Source of the DNA: Lithospermum erythrorhizon
Lineage: Eukaryota; Streptophyta; Magnoliopsida; Boraginales; Boraginaceae
Direction of reading: 5' to 3'
Assembly: GCA_019722365.1 (NCBI GenBank)
Contig: JADFUC010000511.1
Coordinates: 1,860,001-1,924,000 of the forward strand
Length of the DNA stretch: 64,000 bases
Below are positions 47,036-59,171 of the stretch, piece after piece. Under the pieces are notes generated by a model that made no database searches, was not told the DNA's origin, and was given only the letters and a program-made list of their open reading frames with translations. Positions within the stretch are counted from its first letter, which is position 1; the number at the start of each line of letters is the position of its first letter. The translations under genes and the position numbers were made by a program.

Positions 47036-47589
47036 AATTTATCAAATATAGAAACCCTTTATAATAAGTAAATAATAAACGAACTAAAACATACCGAGAT
47101 CCATACATGAAACTTGATGTTTTAGAATAGTTTCAACATTAAATCCAATTGCTTCACCAAACAACCAAATGCACAAACTAAAAGCAAAACTCGAATCCAA
47201 TTTAACTTACTACAACCTTATCAAAATCCATGTAATATTATAGAAGCAACTTGATATGAATCAGTTTGGTCCAATGAGTAGTTATTGGCAGAAACTACTT
47301 TTCTCATCTAATATTAGAGAACATGGAGTAGTAATTAACAAAGTAAACACCAATGTGTAGATATGTGGAGTTGTAGACATGTATTAGTAATTTTTATTTT
47401 TAAAATTTTAGTATGGTTGTATTGTAGGATAGATAATGGTAGTTATTCTTTAATTTGCCCATCAATATTAGACAAGTGGCATATAAGTATGATGCCATGT
47501 TGTTTCAAATACATAATAATAATAGATATAAGTGTAAATATATTAGTAAGACGTGCATAAGAATATTCTTGGTAGTATCCGAATTTGTG
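47036..47589. promoter_or_regulatory. Upstream region of VPS16
   Basis: The promoter and 5' untranslated region of VPS16 should lie here. The VPS16 reading frame stays open upstream to 47455, but that extension is not conserved with known VPS16 proteins. I see no firm TATA box. Confidence 0.45.
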
Positions 47590-50500
47590 ATGGCGGCGAG
47601 CAGCGTGGCAGTGGCGGCGGAATGGCAGATGTTGTACAACAGGTACTACAGGAAGGCGGAGCTGTACGCTATGCATTGGAAGCAAATCGAGCTGTCGAGG
47701 AACAAAGTGGCGTGCGCCCCATTGGGAGGGCCAATAGCAATGATCCGGACGACACGAGGCTGCGTCCAGCTGTATTCGGAGTCGGCACTCCGGAAACTCC
47801 GAGTGTACAGCTGTTCGGGACAATTGATATCCGATTCCGTCTGGAAAAACCCTGGTGGTAGACTAATCGGCATGTCCTGGTCCGATCAGCAAACCCTAGT
47901 CTGCATTGTCCAGGATGGCACTCTTTACTTTTACGATATCTCTTCTCGGATTACCACCTCCTTAACCCTAGGGATCGATTGCTTTACTAATAGCGTCGTC
48001 CAATGCGTCTTTTGGGGTAATGGGGTTGTTTGCATCAACGAGGCCTTTCAGCTCTTTTGCGTTCCTGATTTTAATTCTCCCATTGTCGTCAAATTGCCCG
48101 ATACTTCTCTCGAGGATTTTCCCTTGTGTATGGCTGTCATTGACCCCAAGTATACCTTGTCTGGTAACGTGGAGGTTTTGTTGGCTCTCACTCATCATGT
48201 TTTGCTGCTCGATGAAGATGGGGTACAGAAGATGGGGGAGGATATCGGGCCCATTCAGAAAATGGTTGTTTCGCCCAATGGGAAGTTCATTGCTTCCTAT
48301 ACCCATGACGGGAGGCTACTTGTGCTGTCTACCGATTTTTCTAACATTATATTCGAGTACAACTGCCAGGTCAAAACTTCACTTTTTTAAAGTTATGTAC
48401 TCATTTTAAGGAGTACTATTTAATCGGCGTCTATTGCTTAATATTTGGAAATGGTAGTGTGGTTCTGTTATGGTGGTCCGATCAATTAATTCCAAACTAC
48501 TAAGCTCTGTGATATGAATTGGTCTTCCTAGAGTATCATTTTTTTTAAATAGCAAATTTCTTAGCTTTCTGGCTAGTGTTGTATGGGGTGCTAGATTTCA
48601 AGTACTAAACTTTTATGTTGTCAATGGGAAGGCTGATAGTGTCTTTTAGCTACATATCAGTTAGGGCTTGCAGGATGTGGTTCAACTTCCTTAATATTTG
48701 CACAAAAATGTTGGTTTTGGATAATAATTCTGATGTGTTTTACTTGTCCTAATTTTTGAGTTTAGACAGCTCTTCCTCCTGAGCAGCTTGCTTGGTGTGG
48801 AATGGACAGTGTACTGCTCTATTGGGATGATATGCTCTTGATGGTGGGGCCTTACGGGGATCCTGTTCGCTATCTTTATGATGAACCCATATTCCTAATT
48901 CCAGAATGTGATGGAGTCAGGATACTTTCCAACACTAGCATGGAGTTTTTACAACGAGTTCCAGATTCCACTGTGTCTATATTTCAGATTGGGAGTACCT
49001 CACCTGCAGCATTGCTTTATGATGCATTGGATCATTTTGACAGACGCAGTGCAAAGGTAGGTTGTCTATCTGCAATTATTTGTTATAAGTTTGATGTAAT
49101 TATATAGTCTGTAAACATATATTCAATTCCAATGAACATATACTTGCTTCTGTTTCTTATTCTGTTGCTGTTGGAATGAGCTACTAGACTATCACTTCAA
49201 AAAATTTTTTTTTTTTTCAATTTTAACAAGAAAAATGGATATCATATGCATTTTGAACTTTCAGAAAAGTCTCATGTCAGTATGATGTACAGGCAGATGA
49301 AAACTTGAGGCTGATTCGCTCTTCGCTGCTAGAGGCTGTCGAATCATGTATAGATGCTGCTGGATATGAATTTGACATTTTGCAGCAACGTACGTTGCTC
49401 AGAGCTGCAAGCTATGGACAAGCTTTTTGCAGGTTTGTGGATCTGCTCTCCCATTGTGGTGCTCCTGTATTGAAGTTTGAACGTACATAATATTAGGGAA
49501 ATTAATTCTTTTTCTTGCTAAAAATATTATCTTGCTTGTTGGTGCTATCTAGGTTAATGGTGTGTAAATCGTGATCTTACAGTTGATTTGTATTTTATGT
49601 CTATATCAATGTTACCAATGTATGATACTATGATTTGTCTGAGGGCGTGAGCAAACTGAAAGCATCTGTATGTTCTCTGCAGACTGGTGATTGAGTAGAA
49701 TGTGTACTTCTTACTTTGCTAATCATTATTTCTTCTGTGTGCTGTCCTTCCAACACCTCTTTCAGTTACTGGACTTTTGAAGTCCTGTACTTATGGTTTG
49801 TGTTGCCTGATTGTGTTAATTACTACTGGAACTGCCTTATGTCTAACATCACTTCCAAATTGATATATCCATCTTTATACTATGTTTTTTGAGGAAAAAT
49901 TATAGTCTTGTAACCATGCTTTGCATATCTATAGGGCTTTAGATGATTTATAGTTTGTATTACCGTCTCTTTGACCATAAAAACTCTCTTTATGTTCTAG
50001 ATATTCTGTTTCTGACCTTCGATTGGCATTTTTTTTTCATGTGTGTGCACCTTCGATTGACATTTATGCTTGAAATAAATATCTTATAAATTTTACAAAG
50101 ATGTATTTATCTCGTGTGTAGATAATGTTTCAAAGCAATTTAGGGGCGGGATAAGAAAGTTTTTTCAGAGAGAGAGGAGGGGGGGATGGAAATAATAAAC
50201 TTAACCAGCTGAACACAAGTTATGTCCACTCGTTCTTGTTTACTTCATGGCCTTGAAATGATGTATTTTCTGTTTTTTTTGTCTTGATATTGATACTTGT
50301 TGGGTTTGACCAGCCAATTTCAGCGTGATCGTGTCCAAGAAATGTGCAGAACACTGCGCGTCTTAAATGCTGTGCGTAATCCTGATGTTGGTATCCCACT
50401 CAGTATTCAACAATACAAGGTATTCCATTCAAAATACGCTATTCTTACTATGACTATTGAAAAAGATAGAAGGAAAATCACTTGTTATTTAATTTCTTTC

Positions 50501-53500
50501 TTTTCCAGTTGCTTACTCCAGCAGTCCTGGTTGCCCGACTGATTAATGCACACAGGCACCTTCTAGCATTACGAATATCAGAGTACCTTGGGATGAACCA
50601 GGTAAGTCTGTTTCACAAATCCCTCTTTACATAACATAAACTGGCAGGTGCTTATCATGAGATATGGTTATTGCCATGTGCTAAGAAGTTACTTTCTAAT
50701 TCTCGTATGTCTAGGACTACTACTACCAAACCTTATGATGCTATTATTGCTTGCTTAAAGCATAAGCCAGATATGTTTAAGGCATTAAAGTGATTAAACT
50801 AAGAAATTAGTGTATTTTGCTATACTTTTCAGTTGTCTTGCAATTTTTTTATTTGCATCTAATTGAAATTATTTTGAGGCTTTATATAGGAAGTAGTTAT
50901 TATGCATTGGGCATGTACGAAGATAAGTGAATCCTCAGCAACTTCTGATGGCAATCTTCTGGATATTCTACTTGATAAGGTTTGTATTTTTATTATACTA
51001 GCTCAGGTAATATAAAAGCAGCACCCTTTTTGTGGACCAAATGCAAATAATAGATTTGTTATCACAGCTGAAGCTCTGCAAAGGGATATCTTATGCTGCA
51101 GTAGCTGCTCAAGCAGATAAAAGTGGGCGAAGGAAGTTAGCTGCTATGCTTGTTGAACATGAACCACGTTCTTCTAAACAGGTTTATATTCCTTTTTTGT
51201 AAGACTATATATTAAAGTATATCATCATCCCCCCACCCAAAAGCTACATAGATGTTAGGCGGTCAGCAGTCTTCTTTAATTGTGAGATGTTTCATAATCA
51301 TAAAAAGTAGGCACACTTTCTTCAAGATTTGATGAACAGAATATTGTTACCAGGTCCCACTTCTTTTAAGTATAGGAGAAGAAAATACAGCTCTGGGGAA
51401 GGCATCTGAAAGTGGAGATACTGATCTTGTTTATCTTGTTCTATTTCATATCTGGCAGAAGGTACTTGGAATTTAGATATTTTTCCCTTGTGAGATGAAA
51501 AGGACACTTTATAATTGTACATGGTGAAATTTTCAGAGGCAACCTCTAGAATTTTTCGGAACCATCCAGGCCCGACCACTAGCACGTGATTTGTTTGTAA
51601 CTTATGCACGGTACCTTCTCCTCCTTTCCTGCCTCACCAAGAAACAGTTTTTATTATGCTTGCAAGGCTTACCAAGTTCCTTTTTTAATTTAGGTGTTGT
51701 AAGCATGAGTTCTTGAAGGACTTCTTTCTTTCTAGTGGGCAATTGAATGTAAGTGTACTTGTTATAAAATGCATGTATACAGTCATACCAGTAAGTTTAC
51801 TTGTTATAAAATGCATGTATACAATCATAACAGTAAGTTTACTTGTTATAAAATGCATGTATACAGTTATAACAGTGACATGCATTTTAAATGTTCTCCA
51901 CACCCTTTGGATTCAACCTTAGCACCATAATACTGACATATTGCTTCCCTAAATCACTTATTTTTTTATGGTTGAACTCATGCATTTCCGCATGATCAAT
52001 TTATAGCTTCAGTAGTGTCGCAGGATTTGGGAGATTAGAAAGTCTATATGTCATATTGATAGAAATAACTATAGGTTTGGCCATGTCTTCGAGTAGTTTG
52101 CATATTGAAAGACCATTCACTGTGTTCCGATTATCCTGTTTCTGTTACCTGAAGATGCTTGGACTTTGTAGGAAGTTGCATTTCAGTTGTGGAAAGAGTC
52201 CTGGGATTTGGTGAAGAATCCAATGGCAAGTAAAGGATCGCCACTCCATGGTCCACGGATAAAACTGATTGAGAAGGCCCATAGCCTGTTTGCAGAAACA
52301 AAAGAACATATGTTTGAATCTAAAGCAGCTGAAGAGCATGCAAAATTATTAAGGTCATTTCAATTTACAATGTCGTTTCTGTGCAAATCTCTGCTGTCTA
52401 TTGCAGCTGCCCTTCCCCTGTACTTTCCACCTAATTATATTCAAGTTGGAGACTGATCTCTTACACATATATTAGTTGGAACAAGTACTGCTATTAAGTC
52501 TCAGGTTTAGGAAGAAATACGTCTACCACTGTTTTGATAATTGATTGAGGGGTGGAATGTTTCCTTTTGTAGCTGTTGAAAAATAAAATGGTTTAGATTG
52601 GTTTGGCGACTATCCAACACTCTGGTATCTTCAGTTTTTTTCTCTAACTGGGGTACTCCGAGCTCTGCGTGATACACTCCTTTCATTTATTTTATCTGTT
52701 CAAATATTTGTAAAAACTATGTCAGATCTTAGTTGTATGGACATCAGAAGCTACTTCGCTGTGTGAAAATGAGAATTGCATGACTCCAGATGTGAGTTGA
52801 AGTAAATATAGTATTACAGCTTTCTCCTCCTCTACATGAATATCCAAGTGATATATTTCTCAAGCCCCGACTCTAAAGCAAGCCATGTTCTACAGATCAT
52901 ACATTTTATGTATGAGATGCTAGACACTTCTTCAGTTATGGATTTGTGGTGAAGTATCCCTATTATATTTTCCATTCCCTGATCTTCTTAGATATCTCAT
53001 TGCGTGACTTGCTTATGACTACTTATTCTTTCAGAATACAGCATACATTGGAGGTGACCACAAAACAAGCTATTTTCGTTGATTCAAGTATTAGTGATAC
53101 CATTCGTACGTGTATTGTTCTGGGAAATCATCGTGAAGCTCTAAGAGTCAAAACAGAATTTAAGGTTAAGACTTTTTATTATTACACATACACATTCAAC
53201 TAAGGTTTATGTTTTGGAAATGAAGCTAATGCTTATTGATTGACGTATTGAACAAAGACCCCCCCGCATGTCTGAGCATTGTATATTCAATTTGTAATAT
53301 ATATCTTATTTAGGTATCAGAGAAGCGATGGTATTGGCTTAAAGTTTTTGCATTAGCTACAACTAGAGACTGGAATGCATTAGAGAAATTCTCTAAGGAG
53401 AAGAGGCCTCCAATTGGTATGTTGTGTTTGATGATCTATGCAAGTAATGAGTCATGTCATCTCCTCTAATGAATTTTTCATTTCATTGAAAATGCACCAC

Positions 53501-54951
53501 TTATATACTTAAACTGAATGGCTCGTTAAATCTTATTTGTTCTTATTGTATATATGTGCTTTTGGAGGTATGCTTTTTCGCATGACTTAAAGAAAGGTCT
53601 CAACTTCATTGCTTCTGTATGCATTGCTTTAGTAGCATTAAAATTCATCATCCTGTGAGTTGTATGATAACTTTTATGTTACTTTTGTACATGAGCTGAA
53701 CTCCTCCTCTTTCCATTTCTAGGTTTTCGACCATTTGTTGAGGCTTGTGTTGATGCTGGAGAGAATGGTGAAGCCTTAAAATATATCCCAAAACTTGCTG
53801 ATCTCGGGGAGAGAGCTGAGGTAATTTGAGCTACTATAATGTATAAAGTATTGATTTTAATGATACTTGTGGAGATTGTCTTTATGCAATAGGTTGTCCA
53901 ATGGCCCTATAGTTTCACAGGTATCTCAATAGTTCAATAGACCATCTTCATAAGATAATTCTAAAAATAATTGAGCTTTACTCTGGTTCCTGCTTATATT
54001 CCATCGTAATACTCCTTACTGGGACTGTAGGTAGCTGATAGAAAATATTATAACCGATTGCACATTACAGTTTGTACATTATTAGTGAGACATGACTGGA
54101 TTAGGTGTTTGAATGCTGTTCTTGTAGATATGCATCCTAATAGGTTGTCCAATTTGGAAAAATTATATTTATGCATTGCGCTTTCTAAAAATTATAAACC
54201 ACAAGGAACCTCACCACACTGATAACCTTGCATTGAACATATATATTAAAATGAAATTCAAATTGTTCATATTTTTTAATTATATTTTGGTAGTAAGGCT
54301 TTAAGGATGAATATAAAGATCATGTCCTGGCCAAATGTTAGTTTTTTCTGAAATAATGTATTACTTTGTGGTTAAATTTACGATCTTTTAATTGTATCAT
54401 ATTTACATAAATATGTAATTCACTTGTGTCTTGTTTTTTTTAAAAAAATCCATGTGATACCAGGTTTGTATGCTAACACTAGAATATCATTTAAAAGTTG
54501 TAAAACCCAAAACCGAACGACAAAACTGTCGAACTGCATAGACCACGGCTCGAGGTTTCTGCCCTCCAACGGTGTTGTGTGGTTTTGAAAACGAGAAATT
54601 ACTTATTGATTTTTTTGACGTTGGGGTAAAACCGAACCATGAACATTCTTTTGTTGAGCTACTGTTGAGGTTTCAACTGAACTTTGTGACAGGGTTCAAC
54701 TGAACTTTGTCGTTGATTTACCAAGAGCTAATGAGCAGTTTATGTGCTTTGAATTGTTACTGAATGTTAATTTCTGTTCTGTGAATGATGGGTAGGCTTA
54801 TGCTCGGATTGGGATGGCTAAAGAAGCGGCAGATGCAGCATCTCAGGCTAAAGATGAAGACTTGCTTGCACGATTGAAGGCGACATTTGCACAAAATGCT
54901 TCATCTTCATCACTTTTTGTAACACTCAGGGACCGATTTGTTGTGTCTTAA
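47590..54951 (+). CDS. VPS16: VPS16 / VACUOLELESS1, HOPS and CORVET tethering subunit
   Basis: Fifteen exons join in frame to 839 residues: 47590-48369, 48766-49056, 49293-49432, 50314-50419, 50509-50601, 50890-50979, 51068-51181, 51354-51461, 51537-51610, 51694-51748, 52172-52353, 53035-53164, 53314-53416, 53723-53820, 54796-54951. All introns are GT-AG. The product matches Arabidopsis VACUOLELESS1 almost colinearly, from VAAEWQ(M/L)LYNRYYRK at the start through WSDxQTL, CGMDSVLLYWD, STSPAALLYDALDHFDRRSA and KNPMASKGSPLHGPRIKLIE to ARIGMAKEAADAA near the end. Residues 1 to about 390 are the Vps16 N-terminal propeller and about 500-830 the C-terminal helical domain. In plants VPS16 acts on prevacuolar and vacuolar membranes in the class C Vps complex and is needed for vacuole formation. 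The ATG at 47590 fits the family start. Intron 10 begins with a triplicated splice donor. Confidence 0.96.
51749..51874 (+). repeat. Three 42-bp repeats, each starting with a splice donor
   Basis: Immediately after exon 10 of VPS16, a 42-bp unit occurs three times (from 51749, 51791 and 51833). Each unit starts GTAAGT and contains ACTTGTTATAAAATGCATG. The first GTAAGT is the expected donor, since its use gives the conserved exon 10/11 junction. The other two are perfect copies of that donor. Confidence 0.95.
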
Positions 54952-55568
54952 TCTCTAATCTTCAACTATTTATTCCTCATGAGTGATCTATGGGGTGCCA
55001 TATTCATTCGGTTCTTCCAATAAGCTGGATTTTGTAGGTGACGAGCATGAAGAAGCATCCTTGAATGCCCAGGGAGCTGGCTGGATTTCTCCAGAAGACA
55101 GAAAAATAATGAATTTACATCCGCGTCTATATAGATCAAATTCCTTGTTTGCAATAATCTCATTTTGTATCCTTCCCATTTTTCTTTTATTCCTTGATGG
55201 CTTTTGTATTGTGTCATGTAATGCTTGTACAGTTAAAAGTGTGATGTGTGATGTGTTAATCCGATTTTAATTTTATTTCTGCTCTTTTGATTAACTAAGG
55301 GAACTTCGGCATACTTTTTTCGTAAGAGAAAGCGTCTGAAGTGAATTCGAGCGACCTTTAAAGCTGAAAGAATGAGCTATAAATTTATTGTCCGGGAAGA
55401 AAAAGAAAACCAGTGATTTACTAGTAGTAATGTTTTATTATTATCATAATGGTAAGTTTGAAGGATTACATTATATCATAATGAGTACTAAAATTTGGAA
55501 AACATAGACCAATGTCCAAGAAGCCTGAAACTGAGTGATGATGTAAATCGTTGTGCTCGTCCGATGAT
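54952..55568. terminator. Shared 3' region of VPS16 and the HIBCH-like gene
   Basis: The two genes converge on this 617-bp interval, so both 3' untranslated regions and poly(A) sites must lie here. I could not fix either cleavage site. A small plus-strand frame at 54983-55270 looks like untranslated sequence rather than a gene. Confidence 0.5.
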
Positions 55569-58165
55569 TTATAAGGATGCATAAATGGAGTTCTCGAATT
55601 TCCCTTCCCACCTGTTCCCACATTTAGAAGGTAAGGATAGTGATCGATTGCAATAATTTTGCCAAGGTAGAGCAGGAAAGTGATAATGTAGAGAAGGAAC
55701 CAAACCTGTTATCTACAGTTTCTGGAATATTGAGCTCCAGATTATCTTCAAATTGCTGAAAGGTTAAGTCCAACTTCTCATTGTCAACTTCACCAAGTGT
55801 CGAAGGGTTCCACTGCAGTCAAATTGCAAAACTCTTCTCTCAAACTTGATAGAGAAATGTGCTCACAGAAAAGGGAAAAGTTGTAGACGCTAGTCATTGG
55901 TAGTAGGTAAGTTGTAGTTCAATCTTTCACGTTATCATTTGCCGCAATTTGTAACTTCTATACATAGGCACAATTTTGTGACTACAGATGCAAGGTACAC
56001 CAAGTATAGAGCTCTAAGCTGCAACTTGCCCACTATCAGGATATGATGGCTAGCTATCTCATGTCATCAAAATTATGGCTGTAATTCACTTGTGATGAGA
56101 AAAGAGGGTTTGGGATTTGAGGTTGTACTTACCTTTGGTTCGTTATCCTTGTCAATTGTGAGCGCTCTAATACCCTTCAGATATCAACAAGAAAAACGTT
56201 CTCAATGACAAAGTAATTTAAATCCAGATCCTTGGTTCGAAGATAGAATATAATAACTTAAGAACTACAGATTCTCTACAAGAATGATGTGCTTATAAGT
56301 TATAACAAGGTAATAGAGCTACCTCGTATACGTCAGCAGATGGTATAGTACGAAGAATATTTATTGTAAGCCTAAATTCTTTCTTCAGGCATTCAGCTAA
56401 GGTTTGTTTTCTTCCTTCACGAATCTGCAAAATAAGGCAAATTAACTTCACTCTACTTAGAAATGAAAATAATGTGTTGTATCAAAATTACAAGCATTAC
56501 TGATCTCAGAGTAATCTTGAGGCCAGTAGGAGATGATCTCTTTAGGCCTTTGAGCACAGGAGAGATCCATTCGTTTCCTTCTTTACTCGCCTCAGCTGAC
56601 TGAACACCAGAAAAAGACAATGTCATGAACTTTGCTTTTTGGTTGAAAAAGCATGTAGTTACTAGCATGAAACAGAATTGTCTTACAAATGACTCAATTA
56701 TCTCCTCTACAGACTCCTTAGAGAAGCATTCATCAATCAATGCCTTCCTGCAGATTAACCAAATTGTTGAAGCCTTATTTTACACCTGAAAGTGGGAAAT
56801 GTACACAGTGAAGTTGAATTTCTTACTTGCTTAAGATACTTCCTTCATCAACATCAGCATCCATAGAGAATTCCTCAATGACAGACTTGACAACACTCTC
56901 TTCAGCTGTATTTAAGCTCACCAAACATTGTTCCAGCTCTGGCAATTTCTGGCAAGTTTTATTGCACAACAAGAAACCGGTTTATAATCATCTATAATAC
57001 AATTACCTTGACATAAGCAAGTTCAAGAATGATCGAAGAGTTTTAACATATAGAAATCTTTTGCTTACATCTGAAGGGACAAAATGTGTAGCCAGTCCAG
57101 CCGCAACTAACTCTTTACCATTGAGTCTAGCCCCAGTTAAGGCAAAATATTCCCCTGCATGACATGAAGATCCATGTAAACTACAGATTCATGATATTTT
57201 CATTCCGATTCAAGAAAGTATAATAGAATATTATTACCAAGATGGCCAGGCAAACGAGAAAGAATGTATGAGAAACCACAATCAGTATGAAATCCAATGC
57301 TTGCTTCTGGTGTGGCAAATACCTGTCTTAAAAAGAAACGTGATAAAGAAGAACACAGTATGTCTTATGAATTGAACTGTTGTTCTATTAACAAAGAGGC
57401 AATACTCACGGTCTTTTCAGTCACAACAGAAAACATCAAAGGGACCATCAATGATGCACCACCACCCATTGCAATCCCGTTAACAAGAGCAATCTGTTAA
57501 TATGGTAAATGAGATCGACTGATAAGACATTCAAGAACAACCGGAGAAAATTAAAGGATTCCTTGGATTTATGACACTACCTGTGGCTTCTTGTATGTAT
57601 GGATATGGTAACAAAGCCAATACATCCGGTATACCACTTCAAGACATGCATCCTCTGAAACATGCAATTTAAGTTCTGAAAAGAAGTTAATTTGAAAAAG
57701 TTAACGTCTCAGAAGGAGAATGATAAATTACTTGAATTTCTTCCATCATAGAACATTTTCAAATCTCCACCGGCAGAAAATGCACGACCGGCACCCTATA
57801 AATGTAAAAGAAGAATGACTTAGTTGAATTTGGGAGTAGAAAGAAGTGAATGTAGAAAATGATACTAGCCTTGATCAAAATGAGGTTTGCATTATGATCG
57901 TTTTCCCATTGTTCCAAGTAGTTTGCGAGCGAAGACACCTAATTCAAACAATCCATAAATAAAAGCATCGAATTTGAAGAGATAAGCAAAGCATGAGTCT
58001 ACCAGTTGCGATGAGATGACGTTCAACTGGCGTGGCCTGTTCAATGTAATCAACCTAACACTCCCGATTTCTTCACCAACAACCACCTGATCATCAACTT
58101 ATTCAACATACTATACAACACGTAACTACTACGACTATTAATTTAATCATTTATGTTACCTCCAT
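55569..58165 (-). CDS. 3-hydroxyisobutyryl-CoA hydrolase-like protein 5
   Basis: Fifteen minus-strand exons join in frame to 375 residues: 58165-58160, 58086-58003, 57938-57870, 57795-57732, 57654-57581, 57493-57410, 57322-57238, 57154-57069, 56948-56827, 56747-56687, 56599-56501, 56424-56323, 56174-56133, 55812-55706, 55611-55569. The product follows Arabidopsis HIBCH-like protein 5 (At1g06550, about 387 residues). It is a crotonase-fold enzyme; relatives hydrolyse 3-hydroxyisobutyryl-CoA in valine breakdown, but the exact substrate here is inferred. Visible family marks are GRAFSAGGD (oxyanion-hole region, about 56-64), GIAMGGGA, and the catalytic pair Glu133 and Asp141, eight residues apart as in characterised HIBCH. 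Exon 1 codes only Met-Glu. Intron 3 has a GC donor, intron 2 is only 64 bases, and intron 13 is the longest (320). The C-terminus (IYASL) is not a clear peroxisomal signal. Confidence 0.94.
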
Positions 58166-59171
58166 CTTGATCCTTGATCCTGGATTACTGTGTTTGCAAA
58201 AGGGTTGTTGAAGAATATTGCTTGACAAACAGGGGTTGCTAACAGTTTCTAATACTGCTCTACACATTCATGTCATGTACTGTTGCGTTACTAAATTATA
58301 ACAATTCAATGCTAAAATCCGACATTTTATTAAAACCCAATATATAATACTTAATACAAACAAATTAACATAATTTGCAAGAACAATTAAAAACAAGAAC
58401 AATTTAATGATTTGCAAGAATAAAATCTTCTAACAAAAAAACTAATATCCAAAAATTATATTTAATGTTTTCAAAGAATAAAATCTTCTTGTTTGACCAT
58501 TTAGAAAACATGGAGCTCACTTAAGACATTTATCCTTCGACTCATATAAAGCATGAAAGACAAATTAAATTTAACAATGAACCACTTTATCACAATTCGA
58601 ACCATATCCATCACCACTGAAAGATGAATTGATCATGTGAAAATTTCATATATGAAAACTCCACGAACTTATGTTGCAACGTCCATTGACATAAGTTCAA
58701 TCTTTTGAGAACAAACTAGACCATTAAGAGGAATAAATTATCAATTGCGCAACAAACAAAACCACAAATAAAAGAAATGAAGAAGAAAAGAAAAATAAAA
58801 AAATGTTGTTGGCAATTGCAAGAATCAAACTCAAGCCAACAAGTTGTAAGCTGAATCTAAATACCAATTGGGCTAGACTATTCTCTTGTAATATATCATC
58901 ATATATAACCAATTTTAAAATTATGGTTTTTCATGTCGATATAGGTTAGGTAAAACAAATAATAATCACCGTAGTTGCAGGTGTCCCCAGATATTATCCC
59001 CATGCTGCTGCATGTGAGTCTTATCAGTTTCCCTGTACAAAATCCCAACAACAAATTACAACCTTCCAAATCTCCACTAGATCTTGTCCTAGTTCAATTA
59101 CCCAAATTGCCCCTCTAGTAATTTATATTGAGAAATAAAGCAGAGGGAATGTGTTGGTCTGGAAAGGCGCA
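58166..59171. promoter_or_regulatory. Bidirectional intergenic region
   Basis: The HIBCH-like gene and the ADP-glucose pyrophosphorylase gene are transcribed away from each other from this 1,006-bp spacer, which must hold both promoters and 5' untranslated regions. The stretch is AT-rich. I see no definite TATA box or shared element. Confidence 0.5.

Noticed and set aside
47455..47589. 45-codon N-terminal extension of VPS16
   Set aside because: The frame is open, but known VPS16 proteins start at the position of the ATG at 47590 and the extension has no resemblance to them.
47443..47873. Overlapping minus- and plus-strand frames across VPS16 exon 1
   Set aside because: They are shadows of the conserved VPS16 frame, with no similarity to other proteins.
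54983..55270. 95-codon plus-strand frame after VPS16
   Set aside because: It begins just after the VPS16 stop and matches no family; it is untranslated sequence shared by the convergent genes.
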